A stretch of DNA of 64,000 nucleotides, taken from assembly GCA_963721405.1 (NCBI GenBank), contig CAVRJA010000014.1:1550001-1614000 (forward strand). Reading direction: 5' to 3'. Shown here one piece after another: positions 37,992 to 46,307 of the stretch; position 1 is the first letter of the stretch; each line of letters starts with the position of its first letter. The translations under genes and the position numbers were made by a program. Origin of the DNA: JAFNAG01 sp963721405. Lineage in GTDB: Bacteria; Acidobacteriota; UBA6911. Under the pieces are notes generated by a model. That model did no database searches. It saw nothing but the letters and a program-made list of their open reading frames with translations, and was not told the origin of the DNA.

Positions 37992-40418
37992 ATGAGATTT
38001 ACCAATCGTGCTCCGTATCTCGCCGGCTTCCTTGCTGCAGCGGTGCTTTTTGCAGGCGCCGCGCTTTCGTCGGCCGGGTTCCAAGCGGGACAGGGCCAGA
38101 AGAAAATCGAAAATACCGATCCAGCGCAGCGGTTGAAATGGTATGAACAGCACCAGGCCATGAAGGCTCAGTCCCCCTTCAAGAATCTGACCTGGCGCAA
38201 TTCCAGCCCGGAACAGTTGTCCGGCAGGGCAACCTGCATCGCCGTTCCGAAGGGAGACAAAAAAACCATCTACATCGGCACGGCGACCGGCGGCCTGTGG
38301 AAGACCACCAACACGGGCGTAACCTGGGATCCGATCTTCGATGAGATGCCGACGATGTCCATGGGGGCTTTGGCGATTCCCGACACGCAGCCCAATACCA
38401 TCTGGGTGGGAACAGGCGAGGCCAACCACTTTCGCGGCTCGATGGCCGGATCGGGCATCTACAAATCGATCGACGCCGGCAAAACCTGGCAGCACATGGG
38501 TCTCGCCAACACGAATACGATTGCCCGCATCCGCATCCATCCGACCAACCCGAACATCGTGTACGTAGCCGCCACCGGGCACGAGTGGGCCTACAATCCC
38601 GACCGCGGAGTTTACAAAACCACCGACGGCGGAAAGACCTGGCAGAAAGTCTATTACATCGACGAACAGACCGGCGCCATCGACCTCATCATGGATCCGC
38701 GCAATCCCAACGTCCTGATCGCCTCCATGTGCCGCCGCATCCGGCAGCGCTGGAGCGATCCGGTTCCCAGCGGCGATGGATTGTTCAAGACCAGTGACGG
38801 CGGCCAGACCTGGAGGAAGTTGACCAACGGACTGCCGGCAAACTGGAAGGTCATCGGCCGCATCGGCCTGGACTTCTGCCTGACCAAGCCGGATATCGTC
38901 TATGCATTCGTCGACAACCATACCCCCATTGGACCGAATCCTCCGGGAGCGCTTGACTCCTACCGGCGACCGATGACATATCCGCGAATCATCGGCGCCG
39001 AAGTCTATCGATCCGACGACCTGGGCGAAACCTGGCGCAAGGCTGAACCGTCCGACCCGCAGCAGAAACAGCAATACCTGGCGAGCATGGAGCGCTTTGG
39101 CGGAACCTACGGCTGGGTGTTCGGCCAGATCAAAGTGGATCCGGTCAACCCGGATGTGTTCTTCCTGATGGGCGTCGGTTTGAGAAAGTCCACCGACGGC
39201 GGCAAATCGTTTCAGACTGTCTCGTATCAGAACCTCCACAGCGACCACCACGGCATGTGGATCGATCCGAGCGATCCGGACTACATCGTCGAAGTGAATG
39301 ACGGCGGCGCCAACGCGTCCTATGATGGGGGCAAAACCTGGCGCGATTTCTACAAGGGAATCCGGGCGGTCCAGTTCTATAACGTGACGCTGGACATGGC
39401 CACGCCGTTCAACGCCTACGGTTCGGTCCAGGATTCCGGAACCTATCGGGGCGTCGGCGTTGGTCCTACCCCGGCGTCGGCGGCGCCGCAGGGGCGCGGG
39501 CGAGGCAGGCGGGGCGGCCCCGCGATTGTTTGGGAGTCGGCTCCTGGAGGTGAGGGGACACTGATCAGCGTCGATCCGACCAATCCCAACATCGAGTACG
39601 CGTCCGGCTATTACGGACACATCATGCGCAGCGAGTACGCCAACGGGCAGTGGACGGGGAAAGACATTTTCCCACAGCTTCGGCCCGGCGGCCTCGAAAA
39701 CCCTGAGAATTGGGGGCAATGGCTCGCCGCCTCAATCATTTCGCCGCACAATCCGTCGACGCTGTATCACGGGTATCAATACGTTTACAAGACGACCGAC
39801 AAGGGCGAAACCTGGCGCCAGATCAGCCCGGATCTCACCAATTACGATCCGGCCAGGCAGGGGAAGCTCCCCTACATGATCTACTTCGCCAAGCTGACCG
39901 CGCTGTCGGAATCCCCGCTCAAGGCGGGCGTCCTTTACGCCGGCAGCGACGACGGGCGCGTGAGCGTTACCATGGATGACGGCGCAAACTGGACCGACAT
40001 CTCGGGCGGCCTGCCGTACTACAAGCACGTCTGGTGCATCGTCGCTTCGAAATATGATCCCGGCACGGTCTACATCGCGCTGATCGGCCGCCACGACGAC
40101 GATTTCAACCCGTACGTCTACAAATCCACCAACTACGGCAAGACTTGGACGAGCATCGCCGCCAATCTGCCGGGCGGACCTACGAATGTGATCCGGGAAG
40201 ATCCCAAGCGCAGCGACGTGCTCTATCTCGGTACCGATCTCGGCGTTTTTGTCACTGTGAATGCCGCAAAGACGTGGAGTTATCTCGGATCAGGGCTGCC
40301 CAATGCCCCTGTCTGGGATCTCCAGGTTCATCCGCGCGACAACCGGCTCGTGATCGCAACCAACGGCCGCGGCATGTGGATCATCGACGACGTCGCCCCG
40401 ATTCAGAACACGAAGTAG
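37992..40418 (+). CDS. Exported BNR/Asp-box (sortilin VPS10-like) propeller protein
   Basis: 808 residues. The signal peptide (MRFTNRAPYLAGFLAAAVLFAGAAL) is followed by at least nine Asp-box motifs of the S-x-D-x-G-x-T-W type: SIDAGKTWQ, TTDGGKTWQ, TSDGGQTWR, SDDLGETWR, SYDGGKTWR, TTDKGETWR and STNYGKTWT among them. Together they form one or two sortilin/sialidase-type propellers. A short Gly/Arg-rich insert (QGRGRGRRGG, about residue 498) interrupts a blade. Such proteins are often labelled glycosyl hydrolases, but the Asp-box alone does not prove catalysis and no sialidase arginine triad is evident. GGAGG precedes ATG 37992. It is likely periplasmic or surface located. Confidence 0.88.
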   Translation: MRFTNRAPYLAGFLAAAVLFAGAALSSAGFQAGQGQKKIENTDPAQRLKWYEQHQAMKAQSPFKNLTWRNSSPEQLSGRATCIAVPKGDKKTIYIGTATGGLWKTTNTGVTWDPIFDEMPTMSMGALAIPDTQPNTIWVGTGEANHFRGSMAGSGIYKSIDAGKTWQHMGLANTNTIARIRIHPTNPNIVYVAATGHEWAYNPDRGVYKTTDGGKTWQKVYYIDEQTGAIDLIMDPRNPNVLIASMCRRIRQRWSDPVPSGDGLFKTSDGGQTWRKLTNGLPANWKVIGRIGLDFCLTKPDIVYAFVDNHTPIGPNPPGALDSYRRPMTYPRIIGAEVYRSDDLGETWRKAEPSDPQQKQQYLASMERFGGTYGWVFGQIKVDPVNPDVFFLMGVGLRKSTDGGKSFQTVSYQNLHSDHHGMWIDPSDPDYIVEVNDGGANASYDGGKTWRDFYKGIRAVQFYNVTLDMATPFNAYGSVQDSGTYRGVGVGPTPASAAPQGRGRGRRGGPAIVWESAPGGEGTLISVDPTNPNIEYASGYYGHIMRSEYANGQWTGKDIFPQLRPGGLENPENWGQWLAASIISPHNPSTLYHGYQYVYKTTDKGETWRQISPDLTNYDPARQGKLPYMIYFAKLTALSESPLKAGVLYAGSDDGRVSVTMDDGANWTDISGGLPYYKHVWCIVASKYDPGTVYIALIGRHDDDFNPYVYKSTNYGKTWTSIAANLPGGPTNVIREDPKRSDVLYLGTDLGVFVTVNAAKTWSYLGSGLPNAPVWDLQVHPRDNRLVIATNGRGMWIIDDVAPIQNTK

Positions 40419-40436
40419 ACCCTCCTCTGCATTTCC

Positions 40437-40472
40437 CCGGGATCTGCGTGGCGCAAGCCACGGAGATCCCGG
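40437..40472 (+). terminator. Long hairpin with GCAA tetraloop after the propeller gene
   Basis: Arms of 16 bases (40437-40452 and 40457-40472) pair with one G-G mismatch around a GCAA loop of the GNRA type, 18 bases after the stop. There is no T-run, so it may be a 3'-end stabiliser rather than a classical terminator. Confidence 0.5.
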
Positions 40473-40826
40473 ACCCCACGTACGCTACCGGGGCAGCCGG
40501 TTCGTTTTTGCAGCGAAGGACCTCCCTGCGCATGCGCAGGATATCGGCTTGGCCCGTTCCCGCTTGAAAAGGACCTTCATCGTTTTACCAGCCGCATGTG
40601 GTGAAAGGAATTGCGGCAATTAGCTACAGATGAGACCCGCAGCGGCCGATATATTCCAGCGGAAGAGCTTGAGCCTGCCTGGAGCGACGCATTGCTGCGA
40701 CGGCGCATAGGCGCAAATCAGTTGTCTTACGGGCAGGGCATACTCGGCGAAATTCAGACAATGTCCGGCTAAAGCAGCCGGTTTCGGGCAGTTCGCGCCC
40801 CAATTGGTTGAGGCACAGAACGCTGC
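40473..40826. other. Non-coding gap before the sensor kinase gene
   Basis: No gene, RNA or clear repeat is visible in these 354 bases. The open frames on either strand are short, antisense to the kinase start or without a ribosome-binding site. Confidence 0.5.
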
Positions 40827-43694
40827 ATGCGTGTATCTGCAATCGAATCGATACCGGTGACGGGGGAGATGGGCGCGGTGCGCCGGTCGGGGTACGACCT
40901 CCGTCCGGTCGTCCTGGCATCTTCCTTCGTCGCCCTCTACGCGGCACTGGATTGGGGAGCTTATGCCCTCGGGCCCTCCTCGCCGGTGAGCCACGTGCAC
41001 CTTCCCGCAGGATTGAGTTTTGCCCTGCTGTTAGCCTACGGACTCCGCTATTCCCCGGTCGTCCTCGTCACTGCACTGCTTGATGCCCTGTGGTTCCACC
41101 CGACAGGGCTTTTGTTCCCGGTCGCTGCCGGGCATTGCCTGGCGACAACCCTCATCCAGGTCGCGGCGGCGGCAATACTCCGTTACGCATCTTCCGGCCA
41201 TGTGGTCAACCTGAAGTACGGCCGGGACGTCGCCAAGTTTATGATTAGCGGGGTGCTGCTGGCGGCGGCGCTGGCCGGCCTGGCCGCTGCCCTGGACTAC
41301 GGCGGGCCAAGCCCGGGTGCCACTTTCATAGAGTTCCTCAGGAGAAACCTCGTCGGTTATGCGACAGGCATTTTTGCCGTCACCCCATTCCTCCTGATCC
41401 ACGCGGGACCCTGGCTCGACAAGGTCCTGGTCGGGATCAACGGGGAACGAGGCAATCAGAGCCAATACCTCCTGATTCACCGAATGGACCGGCCGGCCAC
41501 GGTATTCGCACTCTCCTTTGTGGGGGTAACCGGAGTGGTGTTCTGGCTGATCCTGGTTCAAGGCGTGTACGGTGGATTGCCAGTATTCCTGCTGTTCTCC
41601 CTGCCTTTGATCTGGGTTTCCGTCAATCGTGGTCTGGAAGGGCTCTCGATCGCAATCCCGTTCCTCGTCGGCATCAATCTGGTGGCTCCGTGGCGTCTGG
41701 ATCTGCCTGCGGAGTCGTCCGGCGCCCTGCAGATGCTCCTGGTGCTGGCCCTGATCAACGCCTGCATAATCGGGGCGGGTGTCACACAGGTTCGGGTCAC
41801 AGACCGACAGATTGAGCGCCGCGATGCAATTCTTGATGCCGTGAGCTATGCGGCCCAGCAATTCCTGGGTAAAGGAGGATGGGAGAATGGCCTGCAGGAA
41901 GTCATGCGCAGGCTGGGTGATGCGACATCTGTGACCCGGGTGTTCATTACCGAACGCAAGGCACGGGAGGGCGGCCAGGCCGGGGATCCGTGGCTGCACG
42001 AGTGGTCGGTGCCGGGAGTGGCGCTCGACGAAAATGACCGGCGTGTCCTGAACCTGCTGCGCGGCCAGTTGATCGAAGAACACGTGGACCGTCTGACGCA
42101 GGGCGAGCCGTGCCTGCTGCTGACGAAAGGAATCGTCGCCAAGAAACGGGAGATGCTGGAGGCGCTGGGCGTCCGGTCGGCAGTGATTGTCCCGATGTTC
42201 GTCGACCGCCAGTTGTGGGGATGCCTGGGCCTGGAACAGTGCTTCACGGAGCGCGACTGGCCGGCATCGGAGATCGATGGCCTGAAAATGGCCGGGCAGA
42301 TCCTGGGGACCCTGGTTGCGAGCGTCAGGGTGGAGCAGCAGTTCCGCCAGTTGACCGGCAATATCCAGGCGGTATTCTGGATCTCGAATGCCGACGGTCA
42401 TTCCAAACAGTACGTGAGCCCCGGGTACGAGGAGATCTGGGGTCGAACCTGCACCAGCCTGCAGCGCCAGCCGGTCTCATGGCTCGAAGCAGTGCACCCG
42501 GAAGATCACTCCCGCGTCTGCGATTCCCTCGTCAAACAGGCCTGGGGCGAGTACGACGAAGAATATCGGGTGGTCCGGCCGGACCAGTCGACGCGCTGGG
42601 TGCGCGACCGCGCGTTCCCGATCCGCAATCAGACCGGGCAGGTCTACCGGATCGTCGGGATTGCGGAAGATATCACCAAGCACAAGAAGACCGAGGAACA
42701 GCTCCGCGCCGCGACGGTTTTGCTGTCGAGCCTCATCGATCACCTGCAATCGGGGGTGGTGGTGGAAGACGAAGCCCGCCATATCACCCACGTCAATCAG
42801 GCATTCAACAGCATGTTCAGTTTTCCGATTCCGTCGAAGTCGCTGTTCGGCATCGATTCCAGGCTCCTGTTCCTCCAACCGCCCGAATTCGCACGGAGGA
42901 TTGAAGAGATCATCGAGGCCGGGACCCCGGTGATGCGCGAAGAACTGCAGTGGCAGGGCCGTGTCTTCATGCGCGACTACGTGCCCCTCTCCATCGGCGA
43001 GAACTACCATTATCACTTGTGGCAATACCGCGACGTCACCGTGAGCCGGCACGCAGAAGAACAGATCAAGGGCTCGCTCAAAGAAAAGGAGGTCCTGCTC
43101 AAGGAAATCCATCACCGGGTCAAGAACAACCTCCAGATCATCTGCAGTCTCCTGAACCTGCAGAGCAACGAAATCGAGGACCCGAAGGCGAGCCAGAAGT
43201 TCAAAGAAAGCCAGGACCGGGTCAAGGCGATGGCGCTGATCCACGAGCGTCTCTACCAGTCGGGCGATCTGGCCAGGATCGACTTCGCCGGATATGTGCG
43301 CAATCTGACCGGACATCTGCTGCGATCGTACAAGGTCAGCGCCAACGCGATCCGCTTGAACCTGGAAATCGATTCGGTGCCGATGAACCTGGATGTTGCG
43401 ATCCCGTGCGGGCTGATGATCAACGAACTGGTCTCGAATTCGCTGAAATATGCTTTCCCGAAAGGAAAAAGCGGTGAAATTGTCATCCGGTTTGCCGAAG
43501 AGAACGGACAGGGATTGAGGTTGACCGTCGAAGACAACGGAATCGGCATGCCCGGAAATGCCAATCCGGAAGACAGCGAGTCACTGGGTCTCAAGCTGGT
43601 GCGCAGCCTGACCGACCAACTCGGAGGCGCCATCGCCTACCGAAGCCAGGAGGGTTTTCAGTGCGATATCCGCATTCCTCGCCAAAAGGCCTGA
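40827..43694 (+). CDS. MASE1-GAF-PAS-PAS histidine kinase of the HisKA_2 class
   Basis: 955 residues. The N-terminal 310 residues are an eight-helix MASE1-type membrane sensor (LAGLSFALLLAYGLRYSPVVLVTALLDALW ...). They are followed by a GAF-like region (about 330-500), a PAS domain (FWISNADGHSKQYVSPGYEEIWG, about 512-630) and a second PAS (about 640-750). The dimerisation/phosphoacceptor helix is LKEIHHRVKNNLQIICSLLNLQS, the HisKA_2 signature, and the HATPase part shows NELVSNSLKYAFP and VEDNGIGMPG. It should autophosphorylate on that histidine in response to an unknown signal. The response regulator gene 28 bases downstream is the evident partner. Start ATG 40827. Confidence 0.9.
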   Translation: MRVSAIESIPVTGEMGAVRRSGYDLRPVVLASSFVALYAALDWGAYALGPSSPVSHVHLPAGLSFALLLAYGLRYSPVVLVTALLDALWFHPTGLLFPVAAGHCLATTLIQVAAAAILRYASSGHVVNLKYGRDVAKFMISGVLLAAALAGLAAALDYGGPSPGATFIEFLRRNLVGYATGIFAVTPFLLIHAGPWLDKVLVGINGERGNQSQYLLIHRMDRPATVFALSFVGVTGVVFWLILVQGVYGGLPVFLLFSLPLIWVSVNRGLEGLSIAIPFLVGINLVAPWRLDLPAESSGALQMLLVLALINACIIGAGVTQVRVTDRQIERRDAILDAVSYAAQQFLGKGGWENGLQEVMRRLGDATSVTRVFITERKAREGGQAGDPWLHEWSVPGVALDENDRRVLNLLRGQLIEEHVDRLTQGEPCLLLTKGIVAKKREMLEALGVRSAVIVPMFVDRQLWGCLGLEQCFTERDWPASEIDGLKMAGQILGTLVASVRVEQQFRQLTGNIQAVFWISNADGHSKQYVSPGYEEIWGRTCTSLQRQPVSWLEAVHPEDHSRVCDSLVKQAWGEYDEEYRVVRPDQSTRWVRDRAFPIRNQTGQVYRIVGIAEDITKHKKTEEQLRAATVLLSSLIDHLQSGVVVEDEARHITHVNQAFNSMFSFPIPSKSLFGIDSRLLFLQPPEFARRIEEIIEAGTPVMREELQWQGRVFMRDYVPLSIGENYHYHLWQYRDVTVSRHAEEQIKGSLKEKEVLLKEIHHRVKNNLQIICSLLNLQSNEIEDPKASQKFKESQDRVKAMALIHERLYQSGDLARIDFAGYVRNLTGHLLRSYKVSANAIRLNLEIDSVPMNLDVAIPCGLMINELVSNSLKYAFPKGKSGEIVIRFAEENGQGLRLTVEDNGIGMPGNANPEDSESLGLKLVRSLTDQLGGAIAYRSQEGFQCDIRIPRQKA

Positions 43695-43722
43695 AATCAG
43701 GCGCCGATACGATGAGGAAATC

Positions 43723-45852
43723 ATGAATAAGAAGCCGGTACGAATACTCATCGTCGAGGATGAATCGATCGTGGCGATGGACCTGAAGAACAGCCTGCAG
43801 GTCCTCGGCTACCAGGTCGTCGGCGCCGTCTGCTGCGGCGAGGACGCGATCGCCCAGGCCTTGGCGGCCAGGCCGGATCTGATGCTGATGGACATCATGC
43901 TGAAAGGGGAAATGGACGGCGTTCAGGCAGCCGAAGCCATTCACGCCCAGCTCGATATTCCCGTGATATTCCTGACTGCCTGTGCGGACGATGCCACCCT
44001 GCAGAGGGCGAAGGTCACCGGTCCGTTCGGATACCTGCTCAAGCCGTTCGAAGAGTGGGAACTGCGCGGCCACATCGAGATTGCGCTCTACAAACACGAG
44101 ATGGAGAAGCGGCTGCGGGAGAGCGAGGAGCGGTATTCGTTGGCCACGCAGGGCGCAAATGACGGGCTCTGGGACTGGAACCTGGACAGCAATGAGATCT
44201 ATTTCTCTCCCCGCTGGAAATCAATGCTGGGATACGAGGACGGCCAGATGGGCTCATCGCCGGAGGATTGGCTTCGCAGGGTGCACTCCGGCGACGCCGT
44301 CCAGGTCCGGGAGAAGCTCAAGGAGCACATCCTGGGGAAGAGCAGCCATTTCGAATGCGAGTACCGGATCCTGGATGCGGCAGGAGCGTACCGGTGGGTG
44401 CTCTGCCGCGGACTCGCCATGCGCAACTCCGACGGCAAGGCGACCAGGTTCGCCGGGTCACAGACCGACATCACCGACCGCAAAGTCTACAATCCGTTGA
44501 CCGGCCTGCCGAATCGGATCCTGCTCATGGACCGGCTGGAGCGGTCGCTCAAACGGGTTAAACGGCAGCCGAGCTATGCCTTCGCCGTCATCGGGCTGGA
44601 TATGGATGACTTGAAAATGGTCCACGACAGCCTGGGCCATCACGTTGCCGATCACCTGCTGGAGGAGATCGCCGCGAGAATCCAGGGTTGCCTGTCCTCG
44701 CAGGACACGGTGGCGCACGGCGGGGACTACGATTTCGTCCTTTTGCGGGACGAGATCAAGGACGCCAAGGATGCCTTGCAGGTGGCCGCACGGCTCCATC
44801 GCGAAATGGAGCGGCCATTCCATGTCGACGGGCAGACCGTCTACATTACGGCGACCACCGGAATCACCCTGAGCACCAGAGATTACACTTGCCCCGAGGA
44901 GATGATGCGGGATGCCACGACGGCGATGCACCGTGCGAAAGCCGCCGGCAAAGGCCGGTGCGAAGTCTTCGACCGGGACATGCGCGCCTCCATTGTCGCC
45001 CGTATCAAACTCGAGGCCGATCTCCGGAAGGCTTTCGAGAAGTGCGAATTCAAGGTGCACTATCAGCCGATCGTTTGTCTCAAAACCGGCAGAATGGCAG
45101 GTTTCGAGGCCCTGGTGCGCTGGCAGCGCTCCGGCGGCCTGCTGTTGCCGGCGGAATTTCTGGCTCATGCGGAATCTACCGACCTCATCCTTCCCCTGGA
45201 ACACTGGGTCCTACGCGAGGCGTGCTCGCAGCTGGCAAGATGGCAGTCCCGGTTTCCATCGGAAGAACCGCTGACCGTCAACGTCAACCTCTGTGCCAAG
45301 CATTATTCGAACTCGGGTCTCGTCATGGAACTGAAGGATATTCTGCGGCGTTCAGGACTGGACCCGAAGAGCCTGCGCCTGGAAATCACCGAGAGCGCCT
45401 TGATGGAGGATACCGATACCATCGCGCGGAGATTGGCCGAAATCCGCGACTTGAACATCCAGATCCACATGGATGACTTCGGGACCGGTTATTCCTCCCT
45501 GAGCTATCTCCACCGTTTCCCGATCACCACGCTGAAGATAGACCGTTCCTTCGTGAGCGATATGGGACTGAACGGGGAGAACTGGAAAATCGTCCAGGCG
45601 ATCGTGAGTCTGGCCCAGAACCTCGGCAGGGAAGTGATCGCCGAGGGAATTGAGAACATCATGCAGGTGAGAATGCTGCAGTCACTCGGGTGTCAATACG
45701 GCCAGGGGTATTACCTCTCGAAACCCATCGATCCGGATGGCATCGAAACCCTGATCGCCGGTCAGAGCGACTGGGCTTCCGCGCTGGGGGTGGACATCTC
45801 CCAGGCCCTTCCGTTCCCCGCGGCAAGGGATCAATCCGCACTCATCTCTTGA
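43723..45852 (+). CDS. Response regulator REC-PAS-GGDEF-EAL
   Basis: 709 residues. The receiver domain (1-125) has VEDES at the acidic pocket, phosphoacceptor aspartate in LMLMDIMLKGEMDG and the KPF lysine. A PAS domain (about 135-255, GANDGLWDWNLDSNEIYFSP) closely resembles that of the protein at 8650-11184. The GGDEF domain (260-420) is degenerate (GGDYDF, no RxGGDEF core). The EAL domain (430-690) keeps EALVRW, NVNLCAKHYS, LEITES, MDDFGTGYSSL, LKID and IAEGIE. The protein is thus probably a phosphorylation-controlled cyclic di-GMP phosphodiesterase. It lies 28 bases after the HisKA_2 kinase, forming a two-component pair. Confidence 0.9.
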   Translation: MNKKPVRILIVEDESIVAMDLKNSLQVLGYQVVGAVCCGEDAIAQALAARPDLMLMDIMLKGEMDGVQAAEAIHAQLDIPVIFLTACADDATLQRAKVTGPFGYLLKPFEEWELRGHIEIALYKHEMEKRLRESEERYSLATQGANDGLWDWNLDSNEIYFSPRWKSMLGYEDGQMGSSPEDWLRRVHSGDAVQVREKLKEHILGKSSHFECEYRILDAAGAYRWVLCRGLAMRNSDGKATRFAGSQTDITDRKVYNPLTGLPNRILLMDRLERSLKRVKRQPSYAFAVIGLDMDDLKMVHDSLGHHVADHLLEEIAARIQGCLSSQDTVAHGGDYDFVLLRDEIKDAKDALQVAARLHREMERPFHVDGQTVYITATTGITLSTRDYTCPEEMMRDATTAMHRAKAAGKGRCEVFDRDMRASIVARIKLEADLRKAFEKCEFKVHYQPIVCLKTGRMAGFEALVRWQRSGGLLLPAEFLAHAESTDLILPLEHWVLREACSQLARWQSRFPSEEPLTVNVNLCAKHYSNSGLVMELKDILRRSGLDPKSLRLEITESALMEDTDTIARRLAEIRDLNIQIHMDDFGTGYSSLSYLHRFPITTLKIDRSFVSDMGLNGENWKIVQAIVSLAQNLGREVIAEGIENIMQVRMLQSLGCQYGQGYYLSKPIDPDGIETLIAGQSDWASALGVDISQALPFPAARDQSALIS

Positions 45853-45903
45853 TCCTGCCGGCCCAGGACAGTTTGGGGCCGGAAATCCCTGGCCGGAAAT
45901 ACC

Positions 45904-45933
45904 TTGAAAACAAGCAATACCAGACGATAGAAT
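45904..45933 (+). promoter_or_regulatory. Promoter of tRNA-Cys
   Basis: TTGAAA (45904-45909) and TAGAAT (45928-45933), 18-base spacer, both one base from consensus. The transcript should start near 45940. Confidence 0.6.
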
Positions 45934-45985
45934 CTATCCGCTGGTTCTGTCCGCCCGCTGTTGGCGGCTGGGAGCTCACGCGCAA

Positions 45986-46060
45986 GGCGCCGTACCCAAG
46001 TGGTAAGGGAGAGGTCTGCAAAACCTTTATGCAGCGGTTCGAATCCGCTCGGCGCCTCCA
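45986..46060 (+). tRNA. tRNA-Cys (anticodon GCA)
   Basis: 75 bases. The acceptor GGCGCCG pairs with CGGCGCC and the anticodon loop CTGCAAA gives GCA. The T arm is AGCGGTTCGAATCCGCT. CCA is encoded at 46058-46060. The D arm (CCCAAGTGGTAAGGG) is short, as usual for this isoacceptor. Confidence 0.97.
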
Positions 46061-46307
46061 GTTAGACCTTTCAGCGCTTTCTACAAATTCTCCGCTTCTA
46101 CTATCGTCGTCAAAGTTGGGACCATTTGGGAACAATAGCGCTCCAGGTCGCATTCTGCTCTGAGTCGGCCCCCTAGAACGGCAAGTACCGCTGCCAACCC
46201 CTCTGATTCCATGAGACAGAACGCGTGGAATTGATCGAAATTTATTGCTCTTTAGGCTATTCTCTCACTGCGGGGATGGGTGCACGCCTTGCATCACACG
46301 GATAGGT

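Noticed and set aside
37947..39719. 590-codon open frame opposite the BNR-propeller gene
   Set aside because: Antisense shadow; the plus strand carries a signal peptide and repeated Asp-box motifs.
46061..46160. Phage or island attachment site after tRNA-Cys
   Set aside because: No integrase gene and no repeated copy of the tRNA 3' end is present in the window.
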